64,000 nt of DNA from positions 1,116,001 to 1,180,000 of the forward strand of contig NZ_CP043474.1 in assembly GCF_008329645.1 (NCBI RefSeq). Direction: 5' to 3'. Numbering within the stretch: position 1 is the stretch's first letter; the number at the start of each line of letters is the position of its first letter. Origin of the DNA: Mycolicibacterium grossiae. GTDB taxonomy: Bacteria > Actinomycetota > Actinomycetes > Mycobacteriales > Mycobacteriaceae. Below, piece by piece: positions 17,995-30,504 of this stretch. Under the pieces are notes generated by a model. It was not told where the DNA came from. It was given only the letters and a program-made list of their open reading frames with translations, and ran no database searches. The translations under genes and the position numbers were made by a program.

Positions 17995-20900
17995 ATGGTC
18001 AATCAACTCGAGCACGCGACCGAGGCGCTCCGCAAGGCGCTCGTCCAGGTGGAGCGGCTGAAGAACCAGAACCGTGCGCTCCTCGAGCGGTCCGGTGAGC
18101 CGGTCGCCGTCGTCGGCATGGCCTGCCGGTACCCCGGTGGCGTCGCCTCGCCCGAGGACCTGTGGCGGATGGTGGCCGAGGGCCGCGACGTCATCACCGA
18201 CCTCCCCGACGACCGCGGCTGGGACGTCGCGAGCCTCTTCGACCCCGATCCCGACGCCCCCGGCAAGTCCTACGCGCGCTCCGGCGGCTTCGTCGACGGC
18301 GTCGCCGACTTCGACGCCCCGTTCTTCGGCATCGCCGCCAACGAGGCGCTGGCCATGGACCCGCAGCAGCGCATGCTGCTCGAGCTGTCCTGGGAGGCCC
18401 TCGAGCGTGCCGGGGTGGACCCGCACTCACTGCGCGGCAGCTCGACCGGCGTGTTCGCCGGGGTCATCGCGGGCGGTTACGGCATGAGCGACGACGCCAT
18501 CGAGGGGTACCGCCTGACCGGCATGACCTCGAGCGTCACCTCCGGCCGCGTGGCCTACGTGCTGGGTCTCGAGGGCCCAGCGGTCTCGGTCGACACCGCG
18601 TGCTCGTCGTCGCTGGTCGCGCTGCACCAGGCCGTGCAGGCGCTGCGGCTCGGCGAGTGCGACATGGCGCTGGCCGGCGGTGTCACCGTCAACGCCACCC
18701 CGACGATCTTCGTGGAGTTCAGCCGCCACCGCGGCCTGGCGCCGGACGGCCGGTGCAAGCCGTACGCCGGTGCGGCCGACGGCGTGGGCTGGGCCGAGGG
18801 CGGCGGCGTGCTGGTGGTCGAGCGCCTCTCCGACGCGCTGCGCAACGGCCACCAGGTGCTGGCCGTGGTGCGCGGCTCCGCAGTCAACCAGGACGGCGCC
18901 TCCAACGGGCTCACCGCCCCCAACGGCCCGTCGCAGCAGCGCGTGGTGCGCGCCGCGCTGGCCAACGCCGGCCTGACCACCGCGCAGGTCGACGTGGTCG
19001 AGGGCCACGGCACCGGCACCCCGCTGGGCGACCCGATCGAGGCGCAGGCGCTGCTCGCCACCTACGGCCAGGAGCGGCAGCAGCCGCTCTACCTCGGGTC
19101 CATCAAGTCGAACATGGGCCACACCCAGGCCGCCGCGGGCGTCGCCGGCGTCATCAAGATGATCATGGCGATGCGCAACGACGTGCTGCCCCAGACCCTG
19201 CACGTCGACGCCCCGAGCCCGCACGTGGACTGGACGGCCGGTGCGGTCGAGTTGCTGGCCGACGCCAAGCCGTGGCCCGCGGGCACGGCGCCGCGCCGGG
19301 CCGGCGTGTCGTCGTTCGGCATCAGCGGCACCAACGCGCACGTCATCATCGAGGAGGCGCCGGCGCCCGCCGAGAGCGCCGACGCGACCACCCCGGCACT
19401 GCCCGCGGTGCTGCCGTGGGTGCTGTCGGCCAAGACGCCGGGCGCGCTGGCCGGGCAGGCAGCGCGCCTGTCGGCACACCTCGCCGAGCACCCCGACGTC
19501 ACCGACCTCGACGTCGCCCACACCCTGTCCGGGCGCGCCGCCTTCGAGCACCGCGCAGTGGTGCTCGGCGGTGACCGCGCGGCGTTGCTGGCCGGGCTCA
19601 CCGAGCTGGCCGACGCCGACGAGGCGCCCGCGCACGCCGTCACCGGGCACGCCACCCCGACGGCCAAGACCGCGTTCGTGTTCCCCGGCCAGGGCAGCCA
19701 GTGGGTGGGCATGGGCGTCGAATTGCTGGATGCCGCACCGGTGTTCGCCGAGGAGATCGCCGCCTGCGAGGCGGCGCTCGGGGAGTTCGTGGACTGGTCG
19801 CTGACCGACGTGCTGCGCACCGGCGAGGGCCTCGACCGCGTCGACGTGGTGCAGCCCGTGCTGTTCGCCGTGATGGTGTCGCTCGCGCGGCTGTGGCGAT
19901 CGCTGGGCGTGGTGCCCGACGCCGTCATCGGCCACTCCCAGGGCGAGATCGCCGCGGCCTACGTCGCCGGTGCGCTGTCCCTGCGCGACGCCGCCCGCGT
20001 GGTGGCGCTGCGCAGCAAGCTGCTCGTCTCGCTGTCCGGTGCGGCGGGCATGGTGTCGCTGGCGTGCAGCGCCGATCGGGCGCGCGAACTGCTGCTGGGC
20101 ATCGAGGGTCTGAGCATCGCGGCGATCAACGGTCGCTCGGCGGTCGTGGTGTCCGGCGCCACCGCCGGGCTCGACGACCTCATCCGCCAGTGCGAGGCGC
20201 TGGAGATCCGCGCCCGGCGCGTCGACGTGGACTACGCGTCGCACTCGGCGCAGGTCGAGGCGATCCGCGAGCAGCTGATCGAGGCGCTCGCCGACGTCGA
20301 ACCCCGTTCGGTGCGCACGGCGTTCATCTCCACCGTCACCGGTGAGTCGATGGACACCGCGGACCTGGACGCGCAGTACTGGTACCGCAACCTGCGTCAG
20401 ACCGTCGAGTTCGACCAGGCCGTCCGCACCGCGTGCCGGCACGGCTACCGCGCCTTCGTCGAGGCCAGCCCGCACCCGGTGCTCATCGCCGGCATCGACG
20501 ACACCGTCACCGACGCCGTCGAGGGCGCCGAGCCGATCGTCGTGCCGTCGCTCGGCCGCGACGACGGCGGCCTGGACCGGTTCCTCGCCTCGGCCGCCCA
20601 GGGCTGGGTGGCCGGAATGCCGGTCGCCTGGCGGCACGCCTGCCCGGGCGGTGCGCTCGCCGACCTGCCCACCTACGCCTTCGAGCGCCGCCGGTTCTGG
20701 CTCTCCGGCGGCGGTGCGGGCACCGGCGACGCCAGCGGTTTCGGTCTGGCCGGCGGTGCGCACGCGCTGCTGACCGCCGTCGTCGAGGTCCCCGACACCG
20801 GACAGGTGCTACTTACCGGACGGCTGTCCGCGGCGACCCAGTCCTGGCTGCCCGATCACGCCGTCGGCGGCACGGTGCTGTTCCCCGGCGCCGGCTTCGT

Positions 20901-23900
20901 CGACCTCGTCATCCGGGCCGGCGACGAGGTCGGCTGCGGGTCGGTCGACGAGCTCACGCTGCAGGCGCCACTGGTGGTGCCGCCGACGGGGGTTCCGCTG
21001 CGCGTGGTCGTCGGACCCGCCCAGGACTCCGGATCCCGTGCGGTGTCGGTGTTCTCGCGTCCGAGCGAGGACGGCGACTGGGTGCTGCACGCCGAGGCGA
21101 CCGTCTCCGCCGACACCGCGACCGGTGCCGACCTGTCGGCGTGGCCGCCGGCCGGCGCGGTGGCGGTGAACGTCGCCGACGCCTACGACACCCTCGGTGC
21201 GCGCGGTTACCAGTACGGCCCGGCGTTCCGCGGCCTGACCGCGATGTGGCGCCGCGGCGACGAGGTGTACGCCGAAGTGGCGCTGCCGCAGGAACTCTCG
21301 GCCGGTGAGTACGGTGTGCACCCGGCGCTGCTCGACGCGGCGCTGCACCCCATCGCCCTCGCCGCGCTCGCGGCGGCGGGGCCCCACGACGCCACGCTCG
21401 CGCTGCCGTTCTCCTGGGAGCGCGTCACGCTGCACGCGGCGGGCGCCTCGGCCGCGCGCGTCAAGATCGTGCCGACCGGAACCCATTCGGTGGCCATCGA
21501 ACTGGCCGACGGCCTTGGTCTGCCGGTGCTCTCGGTGGGCACAATGACCGCCCGGCCCGTCAGCGCCGACCAGATCGCTAGTGCCACCGCGCGCGCCGAG
21601 GGCGAGCTGTTCGAGGTCGACTGGGTGGCCGTACCGACGCCGGACACCGCCGGCTCGACCGACGGCGTGACGGTGTACGAATCCACCTCGGCGGCCGTCG
21701 ATTCCGACGATCTGCCGGCCGCGGTGCGCGACGCCACCACCGCCGCACTCGCCCGCGTGCAGTCCGCGCTCGCCGAGCCGGGCACGCTGGTCGTCGTCAC
21801 GCGCGGTGCGGTCGCGCTGCCGGGCGCCGACGTCACCGACCTGGCGGGTGCCGCCGTCTGGGGCCTGGTCCGCGCCGCACAGACCGAGAACCCGGGGCGC
21901 CTTGTGCTCGTCGACGCCGACGGCGACTGGGATCTCGCCACGGTGCTCGGCACCGGCGAGCCGCAGGTCGTGGTCCGCGCCGGGGCGTTGCACGCCCCGC
22001 GCGTGGCGCGCAGCCGCGGCACCGACGGCGTCCTCACTCCGCCCGAGGGCGTGCCGTGGCGCCTCGGCGTCACCACGGCCGGCACGTTCGAGGACCTGGC
22101 GCTGATCGAGGTGCCGAATGCCGGTGCGCCACTGCCGCCGGGCCACATCCGGGTCGAGATGCGCGCCGTCGCCGCCAACTTCCGCGACGTCATGATCACC
22201 CTCGGCATGTTCACCCACGACGCGCTGATCGGCAGCGAGGGCTCCGGCGTGGTCACCGAGGTCGCCCCCGACGTCACCGACCTCACCGTCGGCCAGCGGG
22301 TGATGGGCCTGTTCCCGGAGGGCACCGGCACGCTCGTCGCCGCCGACGCCCGGCTGGTGACCCCCGTCCCGACCGGCTGGACCGACGCGGAGGCCGCCGC
22401 GGCGCTGGTCGTGTTCACCACGGCCTACTACGGGCTCAAGGAGCTGGCCGACGTTCGGCCCGGCCAGTCGATCCTCATCCACGCCGCCACCGGCGGCGTG
22501 GGCCTGGCCGCCATCCAGCTGGCCCGGCACTGGGGCATGGAGGTGTTCACCACCGCCAGCCGCGGCAAGTGGGACACGTTGCGCGCGTTGGGCTTCGACG
22601 ACGACCACATCGGCGACTCGCGCACGCTGGAGTTCGAGCAGAAGTTCCTCCAGGTGACCGGCGGTCGCGGGTTCGACGTGGTGCTCGACTCGCTGGCCGG
22701 CGAGTTCGTCGACGCGTCGCTGCGCCTGCTGCCCCGTGGCGGCGTCTTCCTCGAGATGGGCAAGACCGACATCCGCGATGCCGACACCGTGGCCGCCGCC
22801 CACGCCGGTGTGCGGTACCGGGCGTTCGACCTGTTCGAGCCCGGCCGGCCCCGCATGCGCGAGTACATCCTCGAACTGGCCGAGATGTTCGAGACCGGCG
22901 TCCTGACCCCGCTTCCGGTGACCACGTGGGACATCCGGCGCGGCGCCGCGGCGCTGCGGCACCTCAGCCAGGCCCGCCACATCGGCAAGATCGTCATGAC
23001 GTTCCCCGACGCCTGGGCCGCGGGCACGGTGCTGATCACCGGTGGCACCGGCATGGCAGGCGCGGCCGTCGCGCGGCACGCCGTCACCCGCCACGGCGCC
23101 CGCCACCTGCTGCTGGTGTCGCGCCGCGGCGCGGACGCCCCGGGTGCGGCCGAGCTGGTCGCCGACCTCACCGCCGCCGGCGCCGACGTGCGCGTGGTGG
23201 CCGCCGACGCCGCCGACCGCGAGCAGCTGCGCGCGGTGCTGGCCGACGTGGAGGTGCCGCTGTCGGCCGTCGTGCACGCCACCGGTGTGCTCGACGACGC
23301 CGTGGTCTCCTCACTCACCCCGGAGCGGGTGGCCCCGGTGCTGCGGGCCAAGGTCGACGCCGCCTGGAACCTGCACGAGCTGACCCGCGACGCGAATCTT
23401 GCTGCCTTCGTGCTGTTCTCGTCGATGGCGGGCGTGGTCGGCTCGGCCGGCCAGGCCAACTACTGCGCGGCCAACACGTTCGTCGACGGCCTCGCCGCGC
23501 ACCGCCGGGCACACGGCCTGCCCGCCACCTCGCTGGCGTGGGGCCTGTGGGACCAGGCCAGCGCCATGACCGGCCACCTCGACACCGCCGACCTGTCGCG
23601 GCTCGGCCGCGACGGCATCCTCGCGCTGTCCGGTGACGACGCGATGGCGCTGTTCGACGCCGCGCTGGTGGTCGGTGACCCGCTGCTCGCGCCCGCGCGC
23701 ATCGACCGTAGCGCCCTGCGCGCCCGGTCGGCTCAGGGCGTGCTGCCGCCGATGTTCAGCGCGCTGGCGTCGGCGTCGACCCGCCGCCGGGTCGACGACT
23801 CGCTGGTAGCCGCCAAGTCGAAGTCGGCGCTGGCGCAACGCCTCGCGGGCCTGGGCGAGGAGGCGCAGCAGGCGCTGATCCTCGACCTGCTGCGCTCGCA

Positions 23901-26900
23901 CATGTCGACGGTGCTCGGCACCACCGACCCTGATTCGATCGCCGCCGAACTCGCGTTCTCCGACCACGGGTTCGACTCGCTGACCGCCGTCGAGCTGCGC
24001 AACCGGCTGAAGACCGCGACCGGCCTGGCGCTGTCGCCGACGCTGATCTTCGACTACCCGACCCCGGCCGCGCTGGCGGGCTACATCCGCACCGAGCTGG
24101 CCGGCGACGCCCCCGTGCTCGCCTCGACCCCGACGGCGCTGTCGGTGGTCGACGAGCCGATCGCGATCGTCGCCATGGCCTGCCGCTACCCCGGTGGCGC
24201 CGACACACCGGAGGCGTTGTGGGACATGCTCGCCGAGGGCCGTGACGTCATCTCCGACTTCCCGTCCGACCGCGGGTGGGACCTGACGGGCCTGTTCGAC
24301 GCCGATCCCGATGCCGCGGGCACGTCGTACGCCAACACCGGCGGCTTCCTCTACGACGCCGCGGACTTCGATCCGGCGTTCTTTGGGGTGTCCCCCACCG
24401 AGGCGCTCGCGATGGATCCCCAGCAGCGCCTGTTCCTCGAACTGGCTTGGGAGGCACTGGAACGCGGCGGCATGGACCCCGCGTCCCTGCGCGGCACGTC
24501 CACCGGCGTCTTCGCCGGCGTGTACGCCCAGGGCTACGGCATCGGCGCCGACGGCGCGGAGGGCTTCCGGCTCACCGGCCAGGCGTCCAGCGTGGCGTCC
24601 GGCCGGGTGTCCTACGTGCTGGGTCTCGAGGGTCCGGCGGTGTCGGTCGACACCGCGTGCTCCTCGTCCCTGGTGGCGCTGCACATGGCGGTGCAGGCGC
24701 TGCGCCTCGGCGAGTGCAACCTGGCCCTGGCCGGCGGTGTCACCATCAACGCGACGCCGGACGTCTTCGTCGAGTTCAGCAGGCAGCGCGGCCTGGCGCC
24801 GGACGGCCGGTGCAAGTCGTTCGCCGGCGCGGCCGACGGCACGGGCTTCGCCGACGGCGGCGGCGTGCTGCTGGTCGAGCGTCTCTCCGACGCCCAGCGA
24901 CACGGCCACCCGGTGCTCGCCGTGGTGCGCGGCTCGGCGATCAACCAGGACGGCGCCTCCAACGGCCTCACCGCCCCGAACGGCCCGTCCCAGCAGCGGG
25001 TGGTGCTGGCCGCGCTCGCCAACGCCGGGCTCAGCCCCACCGACGTCGACGCCGTCGAGGCGCACGGCACCGGCACCACCCTCGGCGACCCGATCGAGGC
25101 CCAGGCGCTGCTGGCGACCTACGGCCAGAACCGTTCCGAGCCGCTGTACCTGGGGTCGATCAAGTCGAACATGGGCCACAGCCAGGCAGCCGCGGGCGTC
25201 GCGGGCATCATCAAGGTGATCCAGTCGCTGCGCCACGACCTGCTGCCCGCCACGCTGCACGTCGACGAGCCCAGCCCGCACGTGGACTGGACGATGGGAT
25301 CGATCGCGCTGCTCACCGAGGCCCGGCCGTGGACGGCCAACGGCCACCCGCGCCGCGCGGGGGTCTCGTCGTTCGGCATCAGCGGCACCAACGCCCACGT
25401 GATCATCGAGGAGGCGCCACCCGTGGCGGCGCCCTCCGAGCCGGTGGTCGTCGACCAGCACCCGCCGGTGCTGCCGTGGGCACTGTCGGCCAAGACGCCC
25501 GAGGCCCTGGCCGCGCAGGCGGCTCGCCTCGCCGAGCACGTGGCCGCGCATCCGGACCTCGACGCCCTCGACGTCGGCTGGACGCTGGGCGGCCGTACCG
25601 AGTTCGCCCACCGCGCCGTCGTTCTCGGCGCCGACCGCGACGCGCTGCTCGACGGCCTGCGCACCATCACGGCCGACGGGGTCGACGCGCTCGACGGCGT
25701 CGTCCGCGGCCGCGCCGGCGCACCCGGCAAGACCGCGTTCGTGTTCCCCGGCCAGGGCTCGCAGGCCCTCGGCATGGGCCGCGAGCTGCACGCCGCGCAC
25801 CCGGTATTCGCCGAGGCGTTCGACGCGTGCGCACGCGAGCTGGACCGGCACCTGCTGCGTCCGGTCCGCGACGTGATGTGGGGCGCCAACGACGCGCTGC
25901 TCGACACCACCGAGTTCGCCCAGCCGGCGCTGTTCGCGATCGAGGTGGCACTGTTCCGCCTGCTCGAATCGTGGGGCGTGCGACCGGATTACCTCATCGG
26001 CCACTCGATCGGCGAGCTGTCGGCCGCGCACGTCGCGGGCGTCCTGTCGCTGGAGAAGGCCGCCGCACTGGTGGTGGCCCGCGGCCGGCTGATGCAGCGC
26101 CTGCCCGCCGGCGGCGCGATGGTGGCGATCGCGGCCACCGAGGCCGACGTCGCTCGACTGCTCGAGGCGCGCGGGGCGACCGAGGTGTCGATCGCCGCGG
26201 TCAACGCCCCGGGGTCGGTCGTCGTCTCCGGGCCGGAGGACGCGGTCACCGAGGTCGCCGACGCCCTCAAGGAGCAGGGCCGCCGCACGCACCGCCTGGC
26301 GGTCTCGCACGCGTTCCACTCGGCGCTCATGGAGCCGATGCTGCTGGAGTTCAACACCCTCGCGAGCGGCATGTCCGTCGCGGCACCGACGATCCCGGTG
26401 ATCTCGAACCTCACCGGTGAGGTCGCGGGTCCGGACTTCGGCTCCTCGCCCTACTGGCAGCGCCACATCCGCGAGGCCGTCCGGTTCGCCGACGGCGTAC
26501 GGACGTTGGCGGCGGCCGGCGTGACCCGCTTCCTGGAGCTGGGCTCCGCGAGTGGGCTCACCGCGTCGATCGCGCAGACGCTCGCCGAGCGCGACCCCGC
26601 CGCCGAGCCGCTCACCGCGTCGGTGCTGCGCAAGGACCGCCCCGAGCCGGCGACGCTGCTCACCGCACTGGCCGAGTACGCCGTGTCCGGTGGACGGGTG
26701 GCATGGCGCGACGTCTGCGCCGGCGGCCGCCTGGTGGACCTGCCCACGTACGCCTTCCAGCGCCGCCGGTTCTGGTTGTCCGGCAACGGCTCCGGTGCGA
26801 CCAACGCCCTGGGACTGGGCCTCGGCGACACCGAGCACGCCCTGCTGGGTGCGGTGGTCGAGCTGCCCGAATCCGGCGGCGTGGTGCTCACCGGCCGGCT

Positions 26901-29900
26901 GACCACCACCACGCAGCCCTGGCTGAGCGATCACGCGGTGGCCGACGTGGTGCTCTTCCCCGGTGCCGGCTTCGTCGAATTGGCGATCCGCGCGGGCGAC
27001 GAGGTGGGCTGCGCGGGCGTCGAAGAGCTGATGCTGCACGCGCCGCTGGTGCTGCCGGCCGAGGGCGTCGCGGTGCAGGTCGTCGTCGGCGCACCCGACA
27101 ACGGTGGCGCCCGCACGGTGTCGATCTTCTCCAAGCCCGACGGCGACGGCTCCGCCTGGACGCTGCACGCGGAGGGCGAACTGGTCACCGAGGCGGGCAC
27201 GCCGGCCAGTGACCTGGCGGTGTGGCCGCCGGTCGGGGCACGCGAGGTCGACGTCGCCGAGGCCTACGAGGTGCTCGCGGCGCGCGGCTACCAGTACGGC
27301 CCGGCGTTCCAGAACCTGACGGCGATGTGGCGGCGCGGCGACGAGATCTTCGCCGAGGTGAAGGCGTCCCAGGACCTGTCGGTCACCGGCTTCGGCGTCC
27401 ACCCGGCCCTGCTGGACGGTGCGCTGCACGCCGTCATCCTGGGCATGGACTCCGACGAACTGGCGTTGCCGTTCTCCTGGCAGAAGGTGTCGCTGCACGC
27501 CTCCGGCGCGTCGGCGGTGCGGGCACGCATCGCGCCGACCGGCCCGAGTTCGATGTCGATCGACCTGGCCGACGGCCTCGGCCTGCCGGTGCTGTCGGTG
27601 GGCGCGATGGTCGCCCGGCCGGTGACTGCGGCGCAGCTGGCCGCGGCGGTCGGCGCCCGGACCAGCGGCGAGCTGTTCGAGGTGGTGTGGTCGACGCTGG
27701 TGCCCGATCCCACCGCGGCGGCGGCCGACGCCGAGATCCCGGTCTACGAATTGCTTCCCGGCACAGCCGAATCCGGTGTGCCCGGTGTGTACGCCGCCAC
27801 CCACGAGGTGCTGGCGCGCATGCAGTCGTGGCTCACCGAGGAGCAGTCCGGGACGCTGGTCGTGGCCACCCGCGGTGCCGTGGCGGTGTCCTCGGGCGCC
27901 GGCGGCGCGGTGTCCTCGGGCACCGGCGGCGCGGTGTCCTCGGGCACCGACGTCGACCTCGCCGGCGCGGCAGCGTGGGGTCTCGTCCGGGCCGCGCAGA
28001 CCGAACATCCCGGCCGCGTGGTGCTGCTCGACACCGACGACTCGCTGCCGCTCGACGCGGACCTGCTGGCGACCCTGGTGGCCTCCGGCGAACCGCAGGT
28101 GGTGCTGCGCTCCGGCGTCCTGCACCACGCCCGCGTGGTGCCGAGCCGGGCCACCGAGTCGCTGCTCACCCCGCCGCCGGACGACGCGCCGTGGCGGCTC
28201 GCGGTCGGCGGGTCGGGCGGCACGTTCGAGGACCTGACGCTCGAGCCGATCCCCGACGCCGACGCGCCGCTGGAGGCGGGCCGGGTGCGGGTGGCGATCC
28301 GGGCAATCGCGGCCAACTTCCGCGACGTCATGATCACGCTGGGCCTGTACCCCGGCGAGGCGCAGATGGGCATCGAGGCCACCGGCGTGGTGACCGAGGT
28401 CGGCGCCGGGGTGACGACCGTCGCCGTCGGCGACCGCGTCATGGGCCTGTTCCCTGAGGGCACCGGCACGGTGGCCACCACCGACGCCCGCGTCGTGCTG
28501 CCGGTGCCGTCGGACTGGCGGGATCCGCAGGCGGCGGGCTTCACCGTCGGCTTCGCCACTGCGTTCTTCGCGCTACGGCAGATCGCCGAGGTCGCCCCGG
28601 GGCAGAAGGTGCTCATCCACGCCGCCACCGGCGGTGTCGGCATGGCGGCGGTGCAGCTGGCCCGGCACTGGGGCCTGGAGGTCTTCGCGACCGCCAGCCG
28701 GCCCAAGTGGGACACGTTGCGCGCCATGGGCTTCGACGACGACCACATCGGTGACTCGCGCACCACCGAGTTCGAGGCGAAGTTCCTGGCCGTCACCGGC
28801 GGCAGCGGCGTCGACGTCGTGCTCGACTCGCTGGCCGGCGAGTTCGTCGACGCGTCGCTGCGGCTGCTGTCGCGCGGCGGGTGGTTCCTCGAGATGGGCA
28901 AGACCGACATGCGCGAGGCCGACGCCGTGGCCGCCGCCCACCCGGGCGTGCGGTACCGGGCGTTCGACCTGTTCGAGGCGGGCGCCGACGGCGTCGCCCG
29001 GATCCTGTCGGGCGTCGCGGAACTCAGCCGCACCGGCGTGCTCAAGCCGCTACCGGTCGACACGTGGGACGTCCGCCGGGCGCCGGCGGCGCTGCGCCAC
29101 CTGAGCCAGGCCCGCCACATCGGCAAGGTCGTCATGACCATGCCCGACGCGTGGGCCACCGGCACCGTGCTGATCACCGGCGGCACCGGCATGGCAGGCG
29201 CGGCCGTCGCCCGGCACGTCGTCGCCCGGCACGGTGCCCGCGACCTGCTGCTGGTGTCGCGCCGCGGTCCGGACGCACCGGGTGCGGGCGAGCTGGTCGC
29301 CGAACTCACCGACGCCGGTGCCAGCGTGCGGGTGGTGGCGGCCGACGTCGCCGACCGCGACGCGCTGGGCAAGGTGCTGGCCGAGATCGACCATCCGCGT
29401 GCGCTGTCGGCGGTGTTCCACACCGCGGGCGTCATCGACGACGCCGTCGTCACGTCGCTCACCCCGGAGCGCGTCGACACGGTGCTGCGCGCCAAGGTGG
29501 ACGCCGCGGACAACCTGCACGAGCTGACCCGCGACCTGGACGTGTCGATATTCGTCCTGTTCTCGTCGATGGCGGGTCTGGTCGGCGGTTCCGGTCAGGC
29601 GAACTACTCGGCGGCCAACGCCTACCTGGACGCGCTGGCCACCCACCGGCGGTCGCTGGGTCTGCCCGCGATGTCGCTGGGCTGGGGTCTGTGGGATCAG
29701 GCGTCCGGCATGGCCGGCGGCCTCGACGACGCGGGCATCGCGCGGTTGGCGCGTGACGGCATCCTCGCGATGTCCGTCGAGGAGGCGCTGACGTTGTTCG
29801 ATCAGGCGCTGGTGGTCGACGAGCCGTTCCTGGTGCCCGCGCGGATCGACCGCGCGGCGCTGCGGACCAAGTCCTCGGCGGGAACGCTGCCGCCGATGTT

Positions 29901-30486
29901 CGTCGACCTGATCTCGGGTCCGGCGCGTCGTCAGGTCGGCGACTCGCTGGCCGCGGCGCAGTCCCGTTCGGCGCTCACCGCGCGCCTGTCCGGCCTGCCC
30001 GCCGACGAGCAGCACGCGGTGCTGCTGGACCTGGTCCGCTCGCACATGGCGACGGTGCTGGGGCTGCCGTCGGCGGACGCGATCGGTGCGGACCTGGCGT
30101 TCCAGGACCACGGCTTCGACTCGCTCACCGCGGTCGAGCTGCGCAACCGGCTCAAGGCCGCGACGGGTCTGACGCTGTCGCCGACGCTGATCTTCGACTA
30201 CCCCAACCCCGCGGCGCTGGCGGAGTACTTCCGCACGCAGCTGGGCGGCGAGTCGGCCGACGACGACGCGAAGGTCAGCGCCGTCGACGCCGAGCTGCAG
30301 CGCGTGGTGTCGTCGATCCCGATCAAGCGGCTGCGGCAGGCGGGCGTGCTCGACATGCTGCTCAACCTGGCCGGCCAGAGCGGCGACGCCGCGCCGGGCG
30401 GCGAGGACGGCGAGCCGCGCGCGCAGAGCATCGAGGACATGGACCTGCAGGACCTGCTGGCGGCGTTCGACGACGATGACGAGTAG
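17995..30486 (+). CDS. pks12: Bimodular type I polyketide synthase, Pks12 (mycoketide synthase)
   Basis: 4163 aa (M. tuberculosis Pks12 is about 4150). An N-terminal coiled-coil docking segment (1-35) precedes two complete modules KS-AT-DH-ER-KR-ACP. Module 1: KS Cys203/His338/His376, AT Ser648 with YASH at 747-750 (methylmalonyl type), DH His955, ER NADPH motif near 1495, KR Tyr1823, ACP Ser1995. Module 2: KS Cys2222/His2357, AT Ser2671 with HAFH at 2772-2775 (malonyl type), DH His2980, ER near 3542, KR Tyr3871, ACP Ser4043. The acidic C-terminus (about 4095-4163) looks like a docking tail; there is no thioesterase. The alternating extender choice and full reduction fit the saturated, methyl-branched mycoketide chain, made by several Pks12 copies joined head to tail. 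Confidence 0.95.
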   Translation: MVNQLEHATEALRKALVQVERLKNQNRALLERSGEPVAVVGMACRYPGGVASPEDLWRMVAEGRDVITDLPDDRGWDVASLFDPDPDAPGKSYARSGGFVDGVADFDAPFFGIAANEALAMDPQQRMLLELSWEALERAGVDPHSLRGSSTGVFAGVIAGGYGMSDDAIEGYRLTGMTSSVTSGRVAYVLGLEGPAVSVDTACSSSLVALHQAVQALRLGECDMALAGGVTVNATPTIFVEFSRHRGLAPDGRCKPYAGAADGVGWAEGGGVLVVERLSDALRNGHQVLAVVRGSAVNQDGASNGLTAPNGPSQQRVVRAALANAGLTTAQVDVVEGHGTGTPLGDPIEAQALLATYGQERQQPLYLGSIKSNMGHTQAAAGVAGVIKMIMAMRNDVLPQTLHVDAPSPHVDWTAGAVELLADAKPWPAGTAPRRAGVSSFGISGTNAHVIIEEAPAPAESADATTPALPAVLPWVLSAKTPGALAGQAARLSAHLAEHPDVTDLDVAHTLSGRAAFEHRAVVLGGDRAALLAGLTELADADEAPAHAVTGHATPTAKTAFVFPGQGSQWVGMGVELLDAAPVFAEEIAACEAALGEFVDWSLTDVLRTGEGLDRVDVVQPVLFAVMVSLARLWRSLGVVPDAVIGHSQGEIAAAYVAGALSLRDAARVVALRSKLLVSLSGAAGMVSLACSADRARELLLGIEGLSIAAINGRSAVVVSGATAGLDDLIRQCEALEIRARRVDVDYASHSAQVEAIREQLIEALADVEPRSVRTAFISTVTGESMDTADLDAQYWYRNLRQTVEFDQAVRTACRHGYRAFVEASPHPVLIAGIDDTVTDAVEGAEPIVVPSLGRDDGGLDRFLASAAQGWVAGMPVAWRHACPGGALADLPTYAFERRRFWLSGGGAGTGDASGFGLAGGAHALLTAVVEVPDTGQVLLTGRLSAATQSWLPDHAVGGTVLFPGAGFVDLVIRAGDEVGCGSVDELTLQAPLVVPPTGVPLRVVVGPAQDSGSRAVSVFSRPSEDGDWVLHAEATVSADTATGADLSAWPPAGAVAVNVADAYDTLGARGYQYGPAFRGLTAMWRRGDEVYAEVALPQELSAGEYGVHPALLDAALHPIALAALAAAGPHDATLALPFSWERVTLHAAGASAARVKIVPTGTHSVAIELADGLGLPVLSVGTMTARPVSADQIASATARAEGELFEVDWVAVPTPDTAGSTDGVTVYESTSAAVDSDDLPAAVRDATTAALARVQSALAEPGTLVVVTRGAVALPGADVTDLAGAAVWGLVRAAQTENPGRLVLVDADGDWDLATVLGTGEPQVVVRAGALHAPRVARSRGTDGVLTPPEGVPWRLGVTTAGTFEDLALIEVPNAGAPLPPGHIRVEMRAVAANFRDVMITLGMFTHDALIGSEGSGVVTEVAPDVTDLTVGQRVMGLFPEGTGTLVAADARLVTPVPTGWTDAEAAAALVVFTTAYYGLKELADVRPGQSILIHAATGGVGLAAIQLARHWGMEVFTTASRGKWDTLRALGFDDDHIGDSRTLEFEQKFLQVTGGRGFDVVLDSLAGEFVDASLRLLPRGGVFLEMGKTDIRDADTVAAAHAGVRYRAFDLFEPGRPRMREYILELAEMFETGVLTPLPVTTWDIRRGAAALRHLSQARHIGKIVMTFPDAWAAGTVLITGGTGMAGAAVARHAVTRHGARHLLLVSRRGADAPGAAELVADLTAAGADVRVVAADAADREQLRAVLADVEVPLSAVVHATGVLDDAVVSSLTPERVAPVLRAKVDAAWNLHELTRDANLAAFVLFSSMAGVVGSAGQANYCAANTFVDGLAAHRRAHGLPATSLAWGLWDQASAMTGHLDTADLSRLGRDGILALSGDDAMALFDAALVVGDPLLAPARIDRSALRARSAQGVLPPMFSALASASTRRRVDDSLVAAKSKSALAQRLAGLGEEAQQALILDLLRSHMSTVLGTTDPDSIAAELAFSDHGFDSLTAVELRNRLKTATGLALSPTLIFDYPTPAALAGYIRTELAGDAPVLASTPTALSVVDEPIAIVAMACRYPGGADTPEALWDMLAEGRDVISDFPSDRGWDLTGLFDADPDAAGTSYANTGGFLYDAADFDPAFFGVSPTEALAMDPQQRLFLELAWEALERGGMDPASLRGTSTGVFAGVYAQGYGIGADGAEGFRLTGQASSVASGRVSYVLGLEGPAVSVDTACSSSLVALHMAVQALRLGECNLALAGGVTINATPDVFVEFSRQRGLAPDGRCKSFAGAADGTGFADGGGVLLVERLSDAQRHGHPVLAVVRGSAINQDGASNGLTAPNGPSQQRVVLAALANAGLSPTDVDAVEAHGTGTTLGDPIEAQALLATYGQNRSEPLYLGSIKSNMGHSQAAAGVAGIIKVIQSLRHDLLPATLHVDEPSPHVDWTMGSIALLTEARPWTANGHPRRAGVSSFGISGTNAHVIIEEAPPVAAPSEPVVVDQHPPVLPWALSAKTPEALAAQAARLAEHVAAHPDLDALDVGWTLGGRTEFAHRAVVLGADRDALLDGLRTITADGVDALDGVVRGRAGAPGKTAFVFPGQGSQALGMGRELHAAHPVFAEAFDACARELDRHLLRPVRDVMWGANDALLDTTEFAQPALFAIEVALFRLLESWGVRPDYLIGHSIGELSAAHVAGVLSLEKAAALVVARGRLMQRLPAGGAMVAIAATEADVARLLEARGATEVSIAAVNAPGSVVVSGPEDAVTEVADALKEQGRRTHRLAVSHAFHSALMEPMLLEFNTLASGMSVAAPTIPVISNLTGEVAGPDFGSSPYWQRHIREAVRFADGVRTLAAAGVTRFLELGSASGLTASIAQTLAERDPAAEPLTASVLRKDRPEPATLLTALAEYAVSGGRVAWRDVCAGGRLVDLPTYAFQRRRFWLSGNGSGATNALGLGLGDTEHALLGAVVELPESGGVVLTGRLTTTTQPWLSDHAVADVVLFPGAGFVELAIRAGDEVGCAGVEELMLHAPLVLPAEGVAVQVVVGAPDNGGARTVSIFSKPDGDGSAWTLHAEGELVTEAGTPASDLAVWPPVGAREVDVAEAYEVLAARGYQYGPAFQNLTAMWRRGDEIFAEVKASQDLSVTGFGVHPALLDGALHAVILGMDSDELALPFSWQKVSLHASGASAVRARIAPTGPSSMSIDLADGLGLPVLSVGAMVARPVTAAQLAAAVGARTSGELFEVVWSTLVPDPTAAAADAEIPVYELLPGTAESGVPGVYAATHEVLARMQSWLTEEQSGTLVVATRGAVAVSSGAGGAVSSGTGGAVSSGTDVDLAGAAAWGLVRAAQTEHPGRVVLLDTDDSLPLDADLLATLVASGEPQVVLRSGVLHHARVVPSRATESLLTPPPDDAPWRLAVGGSGGTFEDLTLEPIPDADAPLEAGRVRVAIRAIAANFRDVMITLGLYPGEAQMGIEATGVVTEVGAGVTTVAVGDRVMGLFPEGTGTVATTDARVVLPVPSDWRDPQAAGFTVGFATAFFALRQIAEVAPGQKVLIHAATGGVGMAAVQLARHWGLEVFATASRPKWDTLRAMGFDDDHIGDSRTTEFEAKFLAVTGGSGVDVVLDSLAGEFVDASLRLLSRGGWFLEMGKTDMREADAVAAAHPGVRYRAFDLFEAGADGVARILSGVAELSRTGVLKPLPVDTWDVRRAPAALRHLSQARHIGKVVMTMPDAWATGTVLITGGTGMAGAAVARHVVARHGARDLLLVSRRGPDAPGAGELVAELTDAGASVRVVAADVADRDALGKVLAEIDHPRALSAVFHTAGVIDDAVVTSLTPERVDTVLRAKVDAADNLHELTRDLDVSIFVLFSSMAGLVGGSGQANYSAANAYLDALATHRRSLGLPAMSLGWGLWDQASGMAGGLDDAGIARLARDGILAMSVEEALTLFDQALVVDEPFLVPARIDRAALRTKSSAGTLPPMFVDLISGPARRQVGDSLAAAQSRSALTARLSGLPADEQHAVLLDLVRSHMATVLGLPSADAIGADLAFQDHGFDSLTAVELRNRLKAATGLTLSPTLIFDYPNPAALAEYFRTQLGGESADDDAKVSAVDAELQRVVSSIPIKRLRQAGVLDMLLNLAGQSGDAAPGGEDGEPRAQSIEDMDLQDLLAAFDDDDE
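27883..27948 (+). repeat. 24-base in-frame tandem repeat inside pks12
   Basis: 2.75 copies of a 24-base unit encoding AVSSGTGG, with a single base difference in copy 1. It lies at residues 3297-3318, between the DH and ER domains of module 2. Module 1 has no such repeat, so it is a recent slippage expansion in a linker-like position. Confidence 0.85.
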
Positions 30487-30504
30487 GCCCGGACGCGTGG
30501 TCCG

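Noticed and set aside
23311..28128. 1605-aa open frame antisense to pks12, and other long antisense frames (18427-20763, 20809-23277, 29050-30927)
   Set aside because: They mirror a well-supported polyketide synthase, have Arg/His/Gly/Ala-rich composition without domains, and result from high GC at third codon positions.
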